Part shown: piece after piece, positions 25,171 through 33,528 of the stretch
Layout: every line of letters begins with the position of its first letter
Position numbering within the stretch: the stretch's first letter is position 1
From: Rhodobacteraceae bacterium D3-12
Lineage (GTDB): Bacteria > Pseudomonadota > Alphaproteobacteria > Rhodobacterales > Rhodobacteraceae
Direction of reading: 5' to 3'
Assembly: GCA_025916135.1 (NCBI GenBank)
Contig: CP104793.1
Location: 4,129,001 to 4,193,000 of the forward strand
Length of the DNA stretch: 64,000 bases
Notes under the pieces: model-generated
Database searches by the model: none
Told to the model about the DNA's origin: nothing
Seen by the model: the letters and a program-made list of their open reading frames with translations, nothing else
Program-made: the position numbers and the translations under genes

Positions 25171-25673
25171 CGTGCAGTTCTCCGATCGGTTCGCGATTTG
25201 CGAGGCGGGTGTGATTCAGCGGAGAACATATCTGCTCCCCGCGGCTCGCTTCCGTAAACCACCGGACGACTACAGCTATGTGATGCTCACATGACATCTG
25301 CATGAAAGTGAAAGCTCGGTTCTCATATCTTCAGATCGCTGCATTCCAGAAAATCTCGGGAGCAAGTATAGCACTCGCAAAACTCAGTCGCAGTCGACTA
25401 AGAACGCGCATAAACCGGTGAAACGCACGTCTATACGGACTCAACCGGTTGCCCCTTCCTCGCGCGCCCGCTGTTATCTGATCCAGACCAAAGTGTGAAA
25501 GTTTGGCGGTGGCGGTTTCAGGACCGGCGTGGGCAGGCAAATTCGTGCGTTCACAAAACAAGAAATTGGCAAAATGAAGCCTATCATCACCGGCAGCAAG
25601 GTGGTTTCAAAGGTGGATAGGGCACCGATATAAACCGTTAAGTAACCGTAAAACTCAATATTTTGGGTTTAGA
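25171..25673. other. Intergenic region upstream of the ABC operon
   Basis: About 500 bases between the ABC receptor gene and tRNA-Thr. It holds a PhoB-like box at 25276-25308. A 76-codon frame (25331-25561, minus) has no recognisable domain and I do not call it. Nothing else is recognised. Confidence 0.5.
25276..25308 (-). promoter_or_regulatory. Candidate Pho box upstream of the ABC importer operon
   Basis: Minus-strand sequence holds three consecutive 11-bp units beginning CTTTCAT, ATGTCAT and GCATCAC. These match the PhoB heptamer CTGTCAT/C at 6, 6 and 4 of 7 positions with the exact PhoB period. The box ends 106 nt upstream of the receptor start. TGTAGT a few bases downstream could be the -10. 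The repeats are seen; PhoB control is inferred. Confidence 0.55.
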
Positions 25674-25749
25674 TGGTGCCGGTGATAGGACTCGAACCTA
25701 CGACCCCATCATTACGAATGACGTGCTCTACCAGCTGAGCTACACCGGC
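25674..25749 (-). tRNA. tRNA-Thr (anticodon CGT)
   Basis: The minus strand folds as a cloverleaf: acceptor GCCGGTG/CACCGGC, D-arm GCTC...GAGC, anticodon stem CGTCA/TGATG with loop TTCGTAA (anticodon CGT, reading ACG), variable GGGTC, T-arm GTAGG-TTCGAGT-CCTAT. Discriminator A and an encoded CCA end the gene. Just upstream (25753-25766) is a perfect palindrome GGAACCTAGGTTCC. Confidence 0.96.
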
Positions 25750-25808
25750 ACAGGAACCTAGGTTCCGTGGGCCGGGGCTATAGCACCGCGCCCGGACTTG
25801 GAAAAGAG

Positions 25809-27332
25809 CTATTTTTTGCCCTGTTCCTCACCCGCTGAACCGTCCGTTTCGGGCGCCGGATCGGTCAAAACTTCCTCGGCATCCAGAATTTCAACCGTGT
25901 CGCCATTGTCCGCCGGATAATCGTCGCCCTCTGGCGCCTCGTCCGAGCGATCCTCGATTGCGCCAACGATAAGCGGCAGCATCTCGGTGCCTGCGGGCAT
26001 CGCCACATCCGCTTGCGGCGGAGTGGTCCAGCTTAGCGTATCCAGCGCGCCGCAATTGTCACAGACCGGGCGCCATTCGGCATGGATATGGTGGCACTTG
26101 TCGCACACCCACTGCGGGCCGCGCGGGGCGGTCAATGCCCGCGCCAACCAGCCTTTGACCACCGCGTCGGACTTGCCTTCGCCGCGCTCAATCGCCGCCA
26201 TGATGGTGAACACACGCGCATCCGCATCGGTTTCCAGCAAATCGCCCAATTCTCGGCGCGCCTGTGGGAAATCCTCGGCGGCGATGTTCAACTCGGCCAA
26301 AAGCAGCTTCGCCTCGCGGTGCTCCGGGCGCAGCTTGGTCAGCTGGCGGAACCGTTTCAGGCGTTCGGCGGGCGTCTCATCCGGTGCGATCTCGGCAAAT
26401 GCGGCGGCAAGATCGGGGTGTGGCCGGGCTTCCCACGTTTTCTTGATGACCCGCACGGCATAGCGCGGCTTGCTCTCCTCGATATAGCCCCGCGCCGCCA
26501 TCACCGCGGCCGGGATCAGATCGGGCGACAGGCGGTTCGCCTCGATCGCCGCTTCGCGGGCTTCCACGGTCGAGCCTTCTGCGACCACGTCCTTGGCTTC
26601 GGACAAGGCCAAAACCGCTTCGCGCCGCTTGTGAACATCGCGCGGCAGGGTGCCGTGTTTCAACTTCGCCGCCAACGTCTCGCGCGCGCCTTTCCAATCG
26701 GCAGAACCGGCTTGCAGCTTGAGCAGAATGTCCTGTGTCTCGGAATGCGCAGGCTTTAGCGCAAACGCCGTTTTCGCCAGCTTCAGAGCCACATCGGTCT
26801 CACCCGCTTCCAGCTTCTGCTTCATGATGCCACGCACGCCGACAAACCGCGTCGCGTCGTTTTTCAACAGCCGCTTGTAAACCTCTTCCGCCTTGGCCCG
26901 GTCGCCCGCCATTTCGGCGGCTTGCGCGGTCAACAGGTTGGTCAACGCCGGTTTCTCAAGGTATCTCTCAGCCTTGCTCGCCTTGGCCAACGCCACTTTC
27001 CCCTCGCCCGAGGCCAGCGCCATCATCCCATCGGCCAGCGCCTGAAGACCCTTCTTCTCGCGGTTGCGGTCAAAGTAGCGCGAGATCGCGGTCTCATCTC
27101 CGTTCAGGAAATGAAACGTCGCAATCAACAGCTTGAGCAGCTTGAGCAGCAGGTAAACCGCGACCACCATCACTACCAAGGCAACCACCGTCTGCAGCGC
27201 CGTCAGCGTGTATTCCTTGCCGGCAAAGGCGATACGCACACCGCCTTCGGTTTCCAACAACATCCCCGCGCCCATGGTCGCCGCAGCAACGAGCACAACA
27301 AAAACGATAATCTTGATAAGCGACCAGAGCAT
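25809..27332 (-). CDS. hemY: HemY-like inner-membrane TPR protein with zinc ribbon
   Basis: The 507-residue protein has two N-terminal membrane helices (about residues 4-25 and 43-68), a TPR-rich soluble part, and a C-terminal Cys4 ribbon (WVCDKCHHIHAEWRPVCDNCG) followed by an acidic tail. HemY-family proteins cluster with hemD and act in late heme synthesis in an unclear way; the hemD gene is two genes upstream here. The ribbon resembles the rubredoxin-like domain of LapB and may be regulatory. Confidence 0.87.
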   Translation of the reverse strand: MLWSLIKIIVFVVLVAAATMGAGMLLETEGGVRIAFAGKEYTLTALQTVVALVVMVVAVYLLLKLLKLLIATFHFLNGDETAISRYFDRNREKKGLQALADGMMALASGEGKVALAKASKAERYLEKPALTNLLTAQAAEMAGDRAKAEEVYKRLLKNDATRFVGVRGIMKQKLEAGETDVALKLAKTAFALKPAHSETQDILLKLQAGSADWKGARETLAAKLKHGTLPRDVHKRREAVLALSEAKDVVAEGSTVEAREAAIEANRLSPDLIPAAVMAARGYIEESKPRYAVRVIKKTWEARPHPDLAAAFAEIAPDETPAERLKRFRQLTKLRPEHREAKLLLAELNIAAEDFPQARRELGDLLETDADARVFTIMAAIERGEGKSDAVVKGWLARALTAPRGPQWVCDKCHHIHAEWRPVCDNCGALDTLSWTTPPQADVAMPAGTEMLPLIVGAIEDRSDEAPEGDDYPADNGDTVEILDAEEVLTDPAPETDGSAGEEQGKK

Positions 27333-27348
27333 TCTGTTATCCTCGACT

Positions 27349-28749
27349 TCAGTTCAATTCAGCGGCAAGCGTGTCCGCCGCCTTCAATGCAGCAACCCGC
27401 GTCGATGCCATTCCAAGCCATGCGCTCATCTCGGCACGCGCATCTTCAGAGAGCGCTTCAAGCTCGGCCATGGCATCGCTCAACCGGCCCTCTTTGACGG
27501 CGGCCTCGGCCCGGCTCAAAACGGCGTCCGCGTCGTTACCTTCGCGCGGTGCGGTCGACCGGGCGTTGAACTGCTGGGCAAAGAACCCGCCAAGCCCGCC
27601 ACCGCCTTCGGCCTTGCGCGCCACGCTCAACGCCGCACGCGCCGCATCGGGAAAGGCGTCGGCCAGTTGCGCGCCGCTCGCCACGCCCTTGTCGGCCACT
27701 TGCGCCAAAACCGGCGGCACCGTTACCCCTGACGCCGTCAGGCTCGCGGCTGCCTCGGCAAAACCGTTGCCGGTATCCAGCGCGGTCTGGATCTGGCTCA
27801 ACGCGGTGCGCTGCATGGCTTCCTGCGCAGTCATCTCGGCGTTGGCTTCCTTGGCCGCGGCCTCTTTCGCCATCTTCTCGATCTCGGCCCGCTGCGTCGC
27901 CATCGCCTCCTGAAGCGCCTTCAACTCGCGTTCATAGGCCGCCACCGCCGTAGGCGATGCGCCCTCGGTGATGGGCCGCTTCTCAAGATCGGTAAGCCGC
28001 GCTTCCATCCCGTCAATCCGCCCCTTGGCAGCAGTCACCTGCCCGGCCAGCGTATCAACAGCGGCCTGTATCCCGGCCAACTGCGTATTGATCGGCGCCA
28101 AGTCCGGCTCTTTCGCCGCCACGTCGGCCAGCGTTTTCGCCTGCGCCTCAAGCTTTGCGGTCACATCGGCCTGAAACGTGTCCGTCCCGGCACCGGGCCA
28201 TGGCCACCCCTCGGGCAGCACATAGCGCGCCGTGCCAAATCCAATTGCCGCCGCAACAATCCCGCCAAGCACCAATGGGATGAAACCACCCTTGCGGATG
28301 ATGACCGGCTCTGGCGGTTGCACCGGAATTGGCGTCGGGTCAGCGCTCGGTTTTGTGCGCGCTTCGGGCTCCGCCTCGGTTTTGCCTGAAAATCCATCGT
28401 TCGGCTTGGGCTCGTCGCCCGGCGACAGGATCTCGCCCTCAACATCTTGGCGATCAGCAGGCGCATCGGCCTCGCTGGGCGTCTCATCGGGGGTTTTGCC
28501 AGCGTCCTTGCCCGCGTCTGTTCCGGCGTCTCCACCGGGCGCATCTACTGTTTCGCCAGTCACCGCATCCTTGGCCGCGCGTGGTTCATCCCCAGCAGCG
28601 CCGCTGCCGGACGTCTTCGCATCTTCAACGCCGCCGGTCGTTTCTTCAATCTTTTCAACGCTATCGTCGGCTTTCGCCTCAGAGGTCTTATCAGGGCCCT
28701 TACCCGGAGTCCTACCTGCGGTTCTACCTGGTTTAGCCTTTTTTGCCAC
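27349..28749 (-). CDS. Mitofilin-like inner-membrane protein
   Basis: 466 residues: a long disordered N-terminus rich in Lys, Asp, Gly and Pro, one membrane helix (FIPLVLGGIVAAAIGFGTARYV, about residues 155-177), a coiled coil (repeated A-K-E pattern, about 185-310) and a C-terminal helical domain (ADAVLSRAEAAVKEGRLSDAMAELEAL). This is the layout of alphaproteobacterial mitofilin (Mic60) relatives encoded beside hemD/hemY. GTG 28749 was chosen (VAKKAKPG); the open frame extends further upstream without support. Confidence 0.82.
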   Translation of the reverse strand: MAKKAKPGRTAGRTPGKGPDKTSEAKADDSVEKIEETTGGVEDAKTSGSGAAGDEPRAAKDAVTGETVDAPGGDAGTDAGKDAGKTPDETPSEADAPADRQDVEGEILSPGDEPKPNDGFSGKTEAEPEARTKPSADPTPIPVQPPEPVIIRKGGFIPLVLGGIVAAAIGFGTARYVLPEGWPWPGAGTDTFQADVTAKLEAQAKTLADVAAKEPDLAPINTQLAGIQAAVDTLAGQVTAAKGRIDGMEARLTDLEKRPITEGASPTAVAAYERELKALQEAMATQRAEIEKMAKEAAAKEANAEMTAQEAMQRTALSQIQTALDTGNGFAEAAASLTASGVTVPPVLAQVADKGVASGAQLADAFPDAARAALSVARKAEGGGGLGGFFAQQFNARSTAPREGNDADAVLSRAEAAVKEGRLSDAMAELEALSEDARAEMSAWLGMASTRVAALKAADTLAAELN

Positions 28750-28811
28750 CTGAACAGCCCTTCCCGAATCTGCCGAAACTCTAACGCACTCCGCCAACCT
28801 TACTTGGCGGG

Positions 28812-29533
28812 TTATACACCCTCAAGGCGTTGCGCTGCGTCGAAGAGTCTCTCCGCCGCGTCAATCATGCTTGGCGCGTTTGGACGCCGCGCAATCATCG
28901 TCTCCATCGTGTGCAGCTTACCCAGCGCCTCGGCAATCGCCGTGCTCATTGTTGCCACAAACAACGGCGCGCCTCCTTTATGCACCGCATCAAACTGCGC
29001 CGCCGTGCGTGGCGAGAAAAGGGGAACGATCACCGGCAATTCACCCCCAAGCACGGCTTGCGCCTCTGCCGTCAACCCGCGCAACTCCTGCGCATAGATC
29101 ACATCCTCGCGCACCTCGCGCCCCGCGTCACGCAAACGACCGGCCACATTGCCCCGCGCATGTTCCCCACGCAGATGCACAAACGGCCCCCGCGCCCCAC
29201 TCTGAAGGATCGACTGAACCAGCGTATCGGCGTCCCCTGCGGCACTCTGCGGGCGAAACCCGGCCTGCCGCGCGATTTTCGCCGTCGCATCACCCACGCA
29301 CCAGCACCGCCCACAGGCATCACCCCCGCGCGCAGATACCCCGCCACCCCATTGCGCGAGGTAAAAATCGGGATCTCTTCGCCGTCATGCGCGTCCAGCG
29401 GTTTGAAACCAATCTCCAAAAGCGGCGAAATCACCGTCTCCACCTCCCCAAGACGCAGCCGCAACCGCTCGGCAAATTGCCGTGACGCCTCTTCTGGCCT
29501 TGTCAAAAGGATAATGGGCATATGCTCTGCCAT
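28812..29533 (-). pseudogene. hemD: Uroporphyrinogen-III synthase, frameshifted
   Basis: HemD closes the tetrapyrrole ring in heme and cobalamin synthesis. The N-terminal half (PIILLTRPEEASRQFA, IPIFTSRNGV) and the C-terminal half (VGDATAKIARQAGF, FVHLRGEHARGNVAG, PLFSPRTAAQF) lie in different frames. Adding one base to the run at 29307-29312 (observed ccgccc, expected ccggccc) joins them through RCWCVGDATA into about 240 residues. Start ATG 29533 or 29521. It is divergent from tsaD. The enzyme is normally indispensable, so a sequence error is likely. Confidence 0.88.
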
Positions 29534-29593
29534 GTTGTGATCGGGGTCTAACAGGTGTTACCTGCGCCACACGCGGCTTGCAACGGAAAGACC

Positions 29594-30688
29594 ATGCGCG
29601 ACGAATTCACCATTCTGGGCCTAGAGAGCAGTTGTGACGACACCGCCGCCGCCGTTGTGCGCGGTGCGCCCGCTGCGGCGCATGTGCTGTCCTCGGTTGT
29701 GATGGGCCAGAACGAGCTGCACCAAGCCTTCGGTGGCGTCGTGCCCGAAATCGCGGCACGCGCCCATGCCGAGCGTATGGACATCGCGGTAAAACAGGCT
29801 CTAACACAGGCGGAAATGCCTCTTTCTTCGATTGACGCTATTGCCGTGACGGCTGGTCCGGGGCTGATCGGCGGGGTGCTTTCGGGCGTGATGTGCGCCA
29901 AGGGGATCGCGGCGGGAACCGGCTTGCCGCTTGTCGGGGTCAACCACCTTGCCGGGCATGCGCTCACGCCCCGGCTGACCGATCACGTGGCGTTTCCCTA
30001 TCTCATGCTGTTGGTCTCTGGCGGTCATTGCCAGTTTCTTCTCGTGCGCGGGCATGATGATTTCTCGCGCCTTGGCGGCACCATCGACGATGCCCCGGGC
30101 GAGGCCTTTGATAAAACCGCCCGGCTTTTGAACCTGCCGCAACCCGGTGGCCCTTCGGTTCAATCCAAAGCCACCCGTGGCGACCCCAAGCGTATCCGCT
30201 TCCCGCGCCCGCTGCTTGACCGGCCCGGATGTGACTTGTCCTTTTCCGGGCTGAAAACGGCGCTCTTGCGCGCGCGCGATGCCATGGTGGCCGAAAAGGG
30301 CGGATTGACCGAACAAGACCGCGCCGACCTCTGCGCCTCTTTTCAGGCCGCCGTTGTCGATGTTCTGGCCGAAAAAACCGCGCGCGCTCTGGCGCTTTAC
30401 CTTGCTGAAAACCCTGCCGTGCCAACCCTTGCCGTGGCCGGTGGCGTTGCCGCAAACACGGCCATTCGTGCAAGGTTAGAGACTGTTTCGCAGGATCTCG
30501 GCGTCACTTTCACTGCCCCACCACTGGCGCTTTGCACCGACAACGCCGCGATGATCGCCTATGCCGGGCTGGAACGCTTCGCGCAGGGCGAGCGTGACGA
30601 CATGACCCTCTCTGCCCGGCCGCGCTGGCCGCTGGACACCTCCCGCCAACCCATGCTTGGATCGGGCCGAAAAGGAGCAAAAGCATGA
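29594..30688 (+). CDS. tsaD: tRNA N6-threonylcarbamoyladenosine transferase subunit TsaD
   Basis: The 364-residue ASKHA-fold protein transfers threonylcarbamoyl to A37 of ANN-decoding tRNAs together with TsaB and TsaE; tsaE is also in this window. Motifs: [16 protein letters not shown] at the start, [11 protein letters not shown], the metal-binding [17 protein letters not shown] and [15 protein letters not shown] 29594 begins MRDEFTILG after GGAAAG. Its stop overlaps the gpsA start. Confidence 0.96.
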   Translation: MRDEFTILGLESSCDDTAAAVVRGAPAAAHVLSSVVMGQNELHQAFGGVVPEIAARAHAERMDIAVKQALTQAEMPLSSIDAIAVTAGPGLIGGVLSGVMCAKGIAAGTGLPLVGVNHLAGHALTPRLTDHVAFPYLMLLVSGGHCQFLLVRGHDDFSRLGGTIDDAPGEAFDKTARLLNLPQPGGPSVQSKATRGDPKRIRFPRPLLDRPGCDLSFSGLKTALLRARDAMVAEKGGLTEQDRADLCASFQAAVVDVLAEKTARALALYLAENPAVPTLAVAGGVAANTAIRARLETVSQDLGVTFTAPPLALCTDNAAMIAYAGLERFAQGERDDMTLSARPRWPLDTSRQPMLGSGRKGAKA

Positions 30689-31648
30689 TCACCGTTATGG
30701 GGGCCGGTGCCTTCGGAACCGCGCTCGCCGTATCCCTTGCCCGCAATGGTGGCCCGGTGCGTCTCTGGACGCATGATCCTGCCCATGTCGATGACATGCG
30801 TCACCGCCGCGAAAACGCCCGCCGCTTGCCCGGCGTCCCGCTGCCGTCGCAAATCCTGCCGGTGTCATCGCTCGCGTCTCTGCCGGTGGACAGCCCCGTG
30901 CTCCTTGCCGTGCCGATGCAACAACTGGCGCGCGTTCTGGATGAACACGCCACCGTGCTTGCCACCCACCCGCTGGTTGCCTGCTGCAAGGGGATGGACC
31001 TTTCCACCCTGCTCGGCCCGGTCCAAACCATTTGTGATCACATCCCCGACGCCACCCCCGCCATCCTCACCGGACCCAGCTTTGCCGCTGATATTGCGCG
31101 CGGCTTGCCCACCGCTCTCACGCTCGCCTGCGGCGATGAGACCACCGGCGAGGTCCCTGCAACAGTCTCTAACAACGCCCAACTTGCGCATTTACCGCAC
31201 CACCGACACCACCGGTGCCGAACTCGGCGGTGCACTGAAAAATGTGATCGCAATTGCCTGTGGCGTGGTCATTGGCGCCCAACTCGGCGACAGCGCCCGC
31301 GCCGCCCTCATGACCCGCGGCTACGCCGAGATGCAGCGCATGGCCCTCGCGCTTGGGGCCAAGCCCGAAACCCTCGCCGGCCTGTCCGGCTTTGGCGATC
31401 TCACCCTCACCTGCACCTCCGAGCAATCGCGCAATTTCCGCTTTGGTCAAAGCCTCGGTCGCGCCAAACCCTTTGACAAATCCATCACCGTCGAAGGGGC
31501 CGCCACCGCCTTTGCCGCCCATGACCGCGCCAAATCGCTCGGCATCGACATGCCAATCACCGCCACCGTCACGGCCCTTATCAACGGCGAACTTGACGTT
31601 CGCCGCGCGATGGAGATGCTTCTGTCGCGACCACTCAAGGAAGAATAA
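30685..31648 (+). pseudogene. gpsA: NAD(P)H-dependent glycerol-3-phosphate dehydrogenase, frameshifted
   Basis: GpsA reduces DHAP to glycerol-3-phosphate for phospholipids. The 5' part has the Rossmann motif [15 protein letters not shown] and the [16 protein letters not shown] loop. The frame leaves the family at GDETTGEVP, and the rest ([34 protein letters not shown]) continues in another frame. Removing one C from the CCC at 31155-31157 gives [17 protein letters not shown] and a full protein of about 320 residues. This is the only gain-type indel of the seven. ATG 30685 overlaps tsaD by 4 bp. Confidence 0.9.
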
Positions 31649-31924
31649 ATGCTCATAGCCCTCATCGCCCGCGACAAACCCGGCGCCCTCCCCATCCGTC
31701 AGGAAAACCGCGCCGCCCATCTCGACTACCTCAAAGCCTCCGGCGATGCGGTGTTTCAGGCCGGGCCCTTGCTGAATGACGCTGGCGAAATGTCCGGCTC
31801 TCTCGTGATCCTGAATATGGAAACCCTGTCCGACGCCCAAGACTGGGCCGCCAACGACCCCTACGCCAACGCCGGGCTGTTCGACTCGGTCGAATTGATC
31901 GAATGGAAGAAGGTCCTCGGCTGA
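31649..31924 (+). CDS. YciI-family protein
   Basis: This 91-residue ferredoxin-like fold protein has the YciI pattern: N-terminal LIALIARDKPGAL, then RAAHLDYL with the conserved His, AGPLLNDAGEMSGSL and NDPYANAGLFDSVELIEWK with a conserved Asp. Function within the family is mostly unknown. It starts right after the gpsA stop and overlaps the EVE-domain gene by one base (TGATG). Confidence 0.9.
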   Translation: MLIALIARDKPGALPIRQENRAAHLDYLKASGDAVFQAGPLLNDAGEMSGSLVILNMETLSDAQDWAANDPYANAGLFDSVELIEWKKVLG

Positions 31925-32343
31925 TGCGCTACTGGCTGTTCAAATCCGAACCCAACACTTGGGGCTGGCACGACCAGCTCGCCAAAGGCGACACGGGCGA
32001 GGAATGGGACGGCGTGCGCAACTACCAAGCGCGTAATTTCATGCGCGAGATGAAACGCGGCGATCTCGGCTTTTTCTATCACTCGATGAAGGAAAAATCT
32101 GTCGTCGGCATCGTCGAGGTCATCGCCGAAGCCCACCCAGACAGCACCACCGACGACCCGCGTTGGGAATGCGTTGACATCAAAGCGGTCAAACCCGTCA
32201 AAACCCCCGTCTCGCTGGATCAAATCAAATCCGATCCGCGCCTTGCCGACATGGTTCTGGTGAAAAACTCCCGGCTTTCGGTGCAACCCGTGACCGCCGA
32301 GGAATGGAAAATTATCTGCGATCTGGCCGATACCGATCCCTAA
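31924..32343 (+). CDS. EVE-domain (PUA-like) protein
   Basis: The 139-residue protein is a single EVE domain: MRYWLFKSEP, WDGVRNYQARNFMREMKRGD, FFYHSMKEKSVVGIVEV, and late LADMVLVKNSRLSVQPVTAEEW. EVE domains bind modified bases in RNA or DNA. In this gsp-tsaD neighbourhood it is a common housekeeping accessory gene. ATG 31924 overlaps the YciI stop. Confidence 0.92.
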   Translation: MRYWLFKSEPNTWGWHDQLAKGDTGEEWDGVRNYQARNFMREMKRGDLGFFYHSMKEKSVVGIVEVIAEAHPDSTTDDPRWECVDIKAVKPVKTPVSLDQIKSDPRLADMVLVKNSRLSVQPVTAEEWKIICDLADTDP

Positions 32344-32412
32344 AACCGTTTTGTGATTTCCCCGGAATACGGCACTATTCCAGCGATAGTTGCACAAATC
32401 GGGGGAATTTCC

Positions 32413-32805
32413 ATGGGCATCATCACCGTTCGTGTCGCCGCCGCCGCCAGCTTTCTGTTCGGCGCGCTCTGGTACATGGGCCTGTCCAAACCTTGGCTCG
32501 ACGCCACCGGGATCGAGGTTGACGAAACCGGCAAACCCAAGGGCGGCAGCCTCCTGCCCTTCCTTCTTGCCGGGATCGCAATGCTTGTTGTCGCCGGAAT
32601 GATGCGCCACGTCTTTGCTATGGCCGGGATTGATACGGCGATCAAAGGGCTGATTGGCGGGCTTGGCGTTGGCGCGTTTTTCATCTCGCCATGGATCATG
32701 ATCAACAACGCCTACGGCATGCGCCCGTTCAAGCTAACTCTGATCGACGGCGGCTATGCGACCTTTGGGTGCGGTGTGATCGGCCTCGTGCTCAACCTGT
32801 TCTGA
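32413..32805 (+). CDS. DUF1761-like small membrane protein
   Basis: 130 residues with four hydrophobic segments (near residues 3-22, 45-65, 78-98 and 112-130), including GALWYMGLSKPWL and WIMINNAYGMRPFKLTLIDGGY, characteristic of DUF1761 proteins. Function unknown. ATG 32413 follows GGGGGAATTTCC; upstream in-frame codons lack a ribosome-binding site. Confidence 0.8.
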   Translation: MGIITVRVAAAASFLFGALWYMGLSKPWLDATGIEVDETGKPKGGSLLPFLLAGIAMLVVAGMMRHVFAMAGIDTAIKGLIGGLGVGAFFISPWIMINNAYGMRPFKLTLIDGGYATFGCGVIGLVLNLF

Positions 32806-32838
32806 AACGCGAAGACCGAGCGATTGCCGGTAATAATA

Positions 32839-32872
32839 ACGGAGGGCCCCGCGGACACGCTGAACCCTCCGT
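32839..32872 (+). terminator. Hairpin after the DUF1761 gene
   Basis: ACGGAGGG (32839-32846) pairs with CCCTCCGT (32865-32872) around an 18-base loop, followed by TTCCCC. It lies 34 bp after the stop, a plausible but weak terminator. Confidence 0.4.
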
Positions 32873-33008
32873 TTCCCCACGTGCTCCCTACTCACCACAC
32901 GTGTTCTTAAAACTGGGTCCGGCCGTCCTGGCTCGGATGTGACAGGCATACGCGCATTCTCTGCGCCGCGCAAATTCCAAATACCGACAATACGCTACAA
33001 ATGAAAAA

Positions 33009-33029
33009 CGCCCGCATCGCATGCGGGCG
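33009..33029 (-). terminator. Rho-independent terminator of the DUF2853 gene
   Basis: CGCCCGCAT (33009-33017) pairs with ATGCGGGCG (33021-33029) with a 3-base loop. On the minus strand it is followed by TTTTTCATTT. It sits 30 bp after the end of the gene at 33060. Confidence 0.8.
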
Positions 33030-33059
33030 CTTTCGGATCATCTCAGCTTCAACAAAGCC

Positions 33060-33401
33060 TTAGCTGTATACCGACTCTTTGCCGAAATGCTTGACCAGCA
33101 TGTAATACACCACCGCGCGGTATTTGTTGCGCTCGCTCATGCCATAGGTTTCAAGAACCGACTTGATCGCATCCATAAGAGCCGGACCATCCGCAAGCCC
33201 AAGCTTCTTCACAAGGAAGTTGGTTTTGACGGTCTCAAGCTCGCTGTCCTGGCTCGCTGCAACTGTCGACGCATCGGCGTTGTAAATCGCCGGGCCGCAG
33301 CCGATCGTTACCTTGGTCAGCAGATCCATGTCCGGCGTCATTCCGCATTTGGACTTCAGATCTTCCGCGTATTTCGCGATCAGTTCGTCTCGTTTTCCCA
33401 T
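33060..33401 (-). CDS. DUF2853-family protein
   Basis: 113 residues, mostly helical (MGKRDELIAKYAEDLKSKCG, VKTNFLVKKLGL, RAVVYYMLVKHF), matching the size and pattern of DUF2853. Function unknown. ATG 33401 has GGGAG upstream; the open frame extends 30 codons further without support. It has its own strong terminator. Confidence 0.82.
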   Translation of the reverse strand: MGKRDELIAKYAEDLKSKCGMTPDMDLLTKVTIGCGPAIYNADASTVAASQDSELETVKTNFLVKKLGLADGPALMDAIKSVLETYGMSERNKYRAVVYYMLVKHFGKESVYS

Positions 33402-33528
33402 AGTCTGGTCTCCCACCTGTGTGGCGTTTCCGCCCGTTGAATTTACCATGATCGGCTCTGAGGGGAGACTAGCGATTCCGCCGCCCGTCACAAAGGGAAA
33501 ACTTGTCGCAAACTCCCCCCGGCCGACC

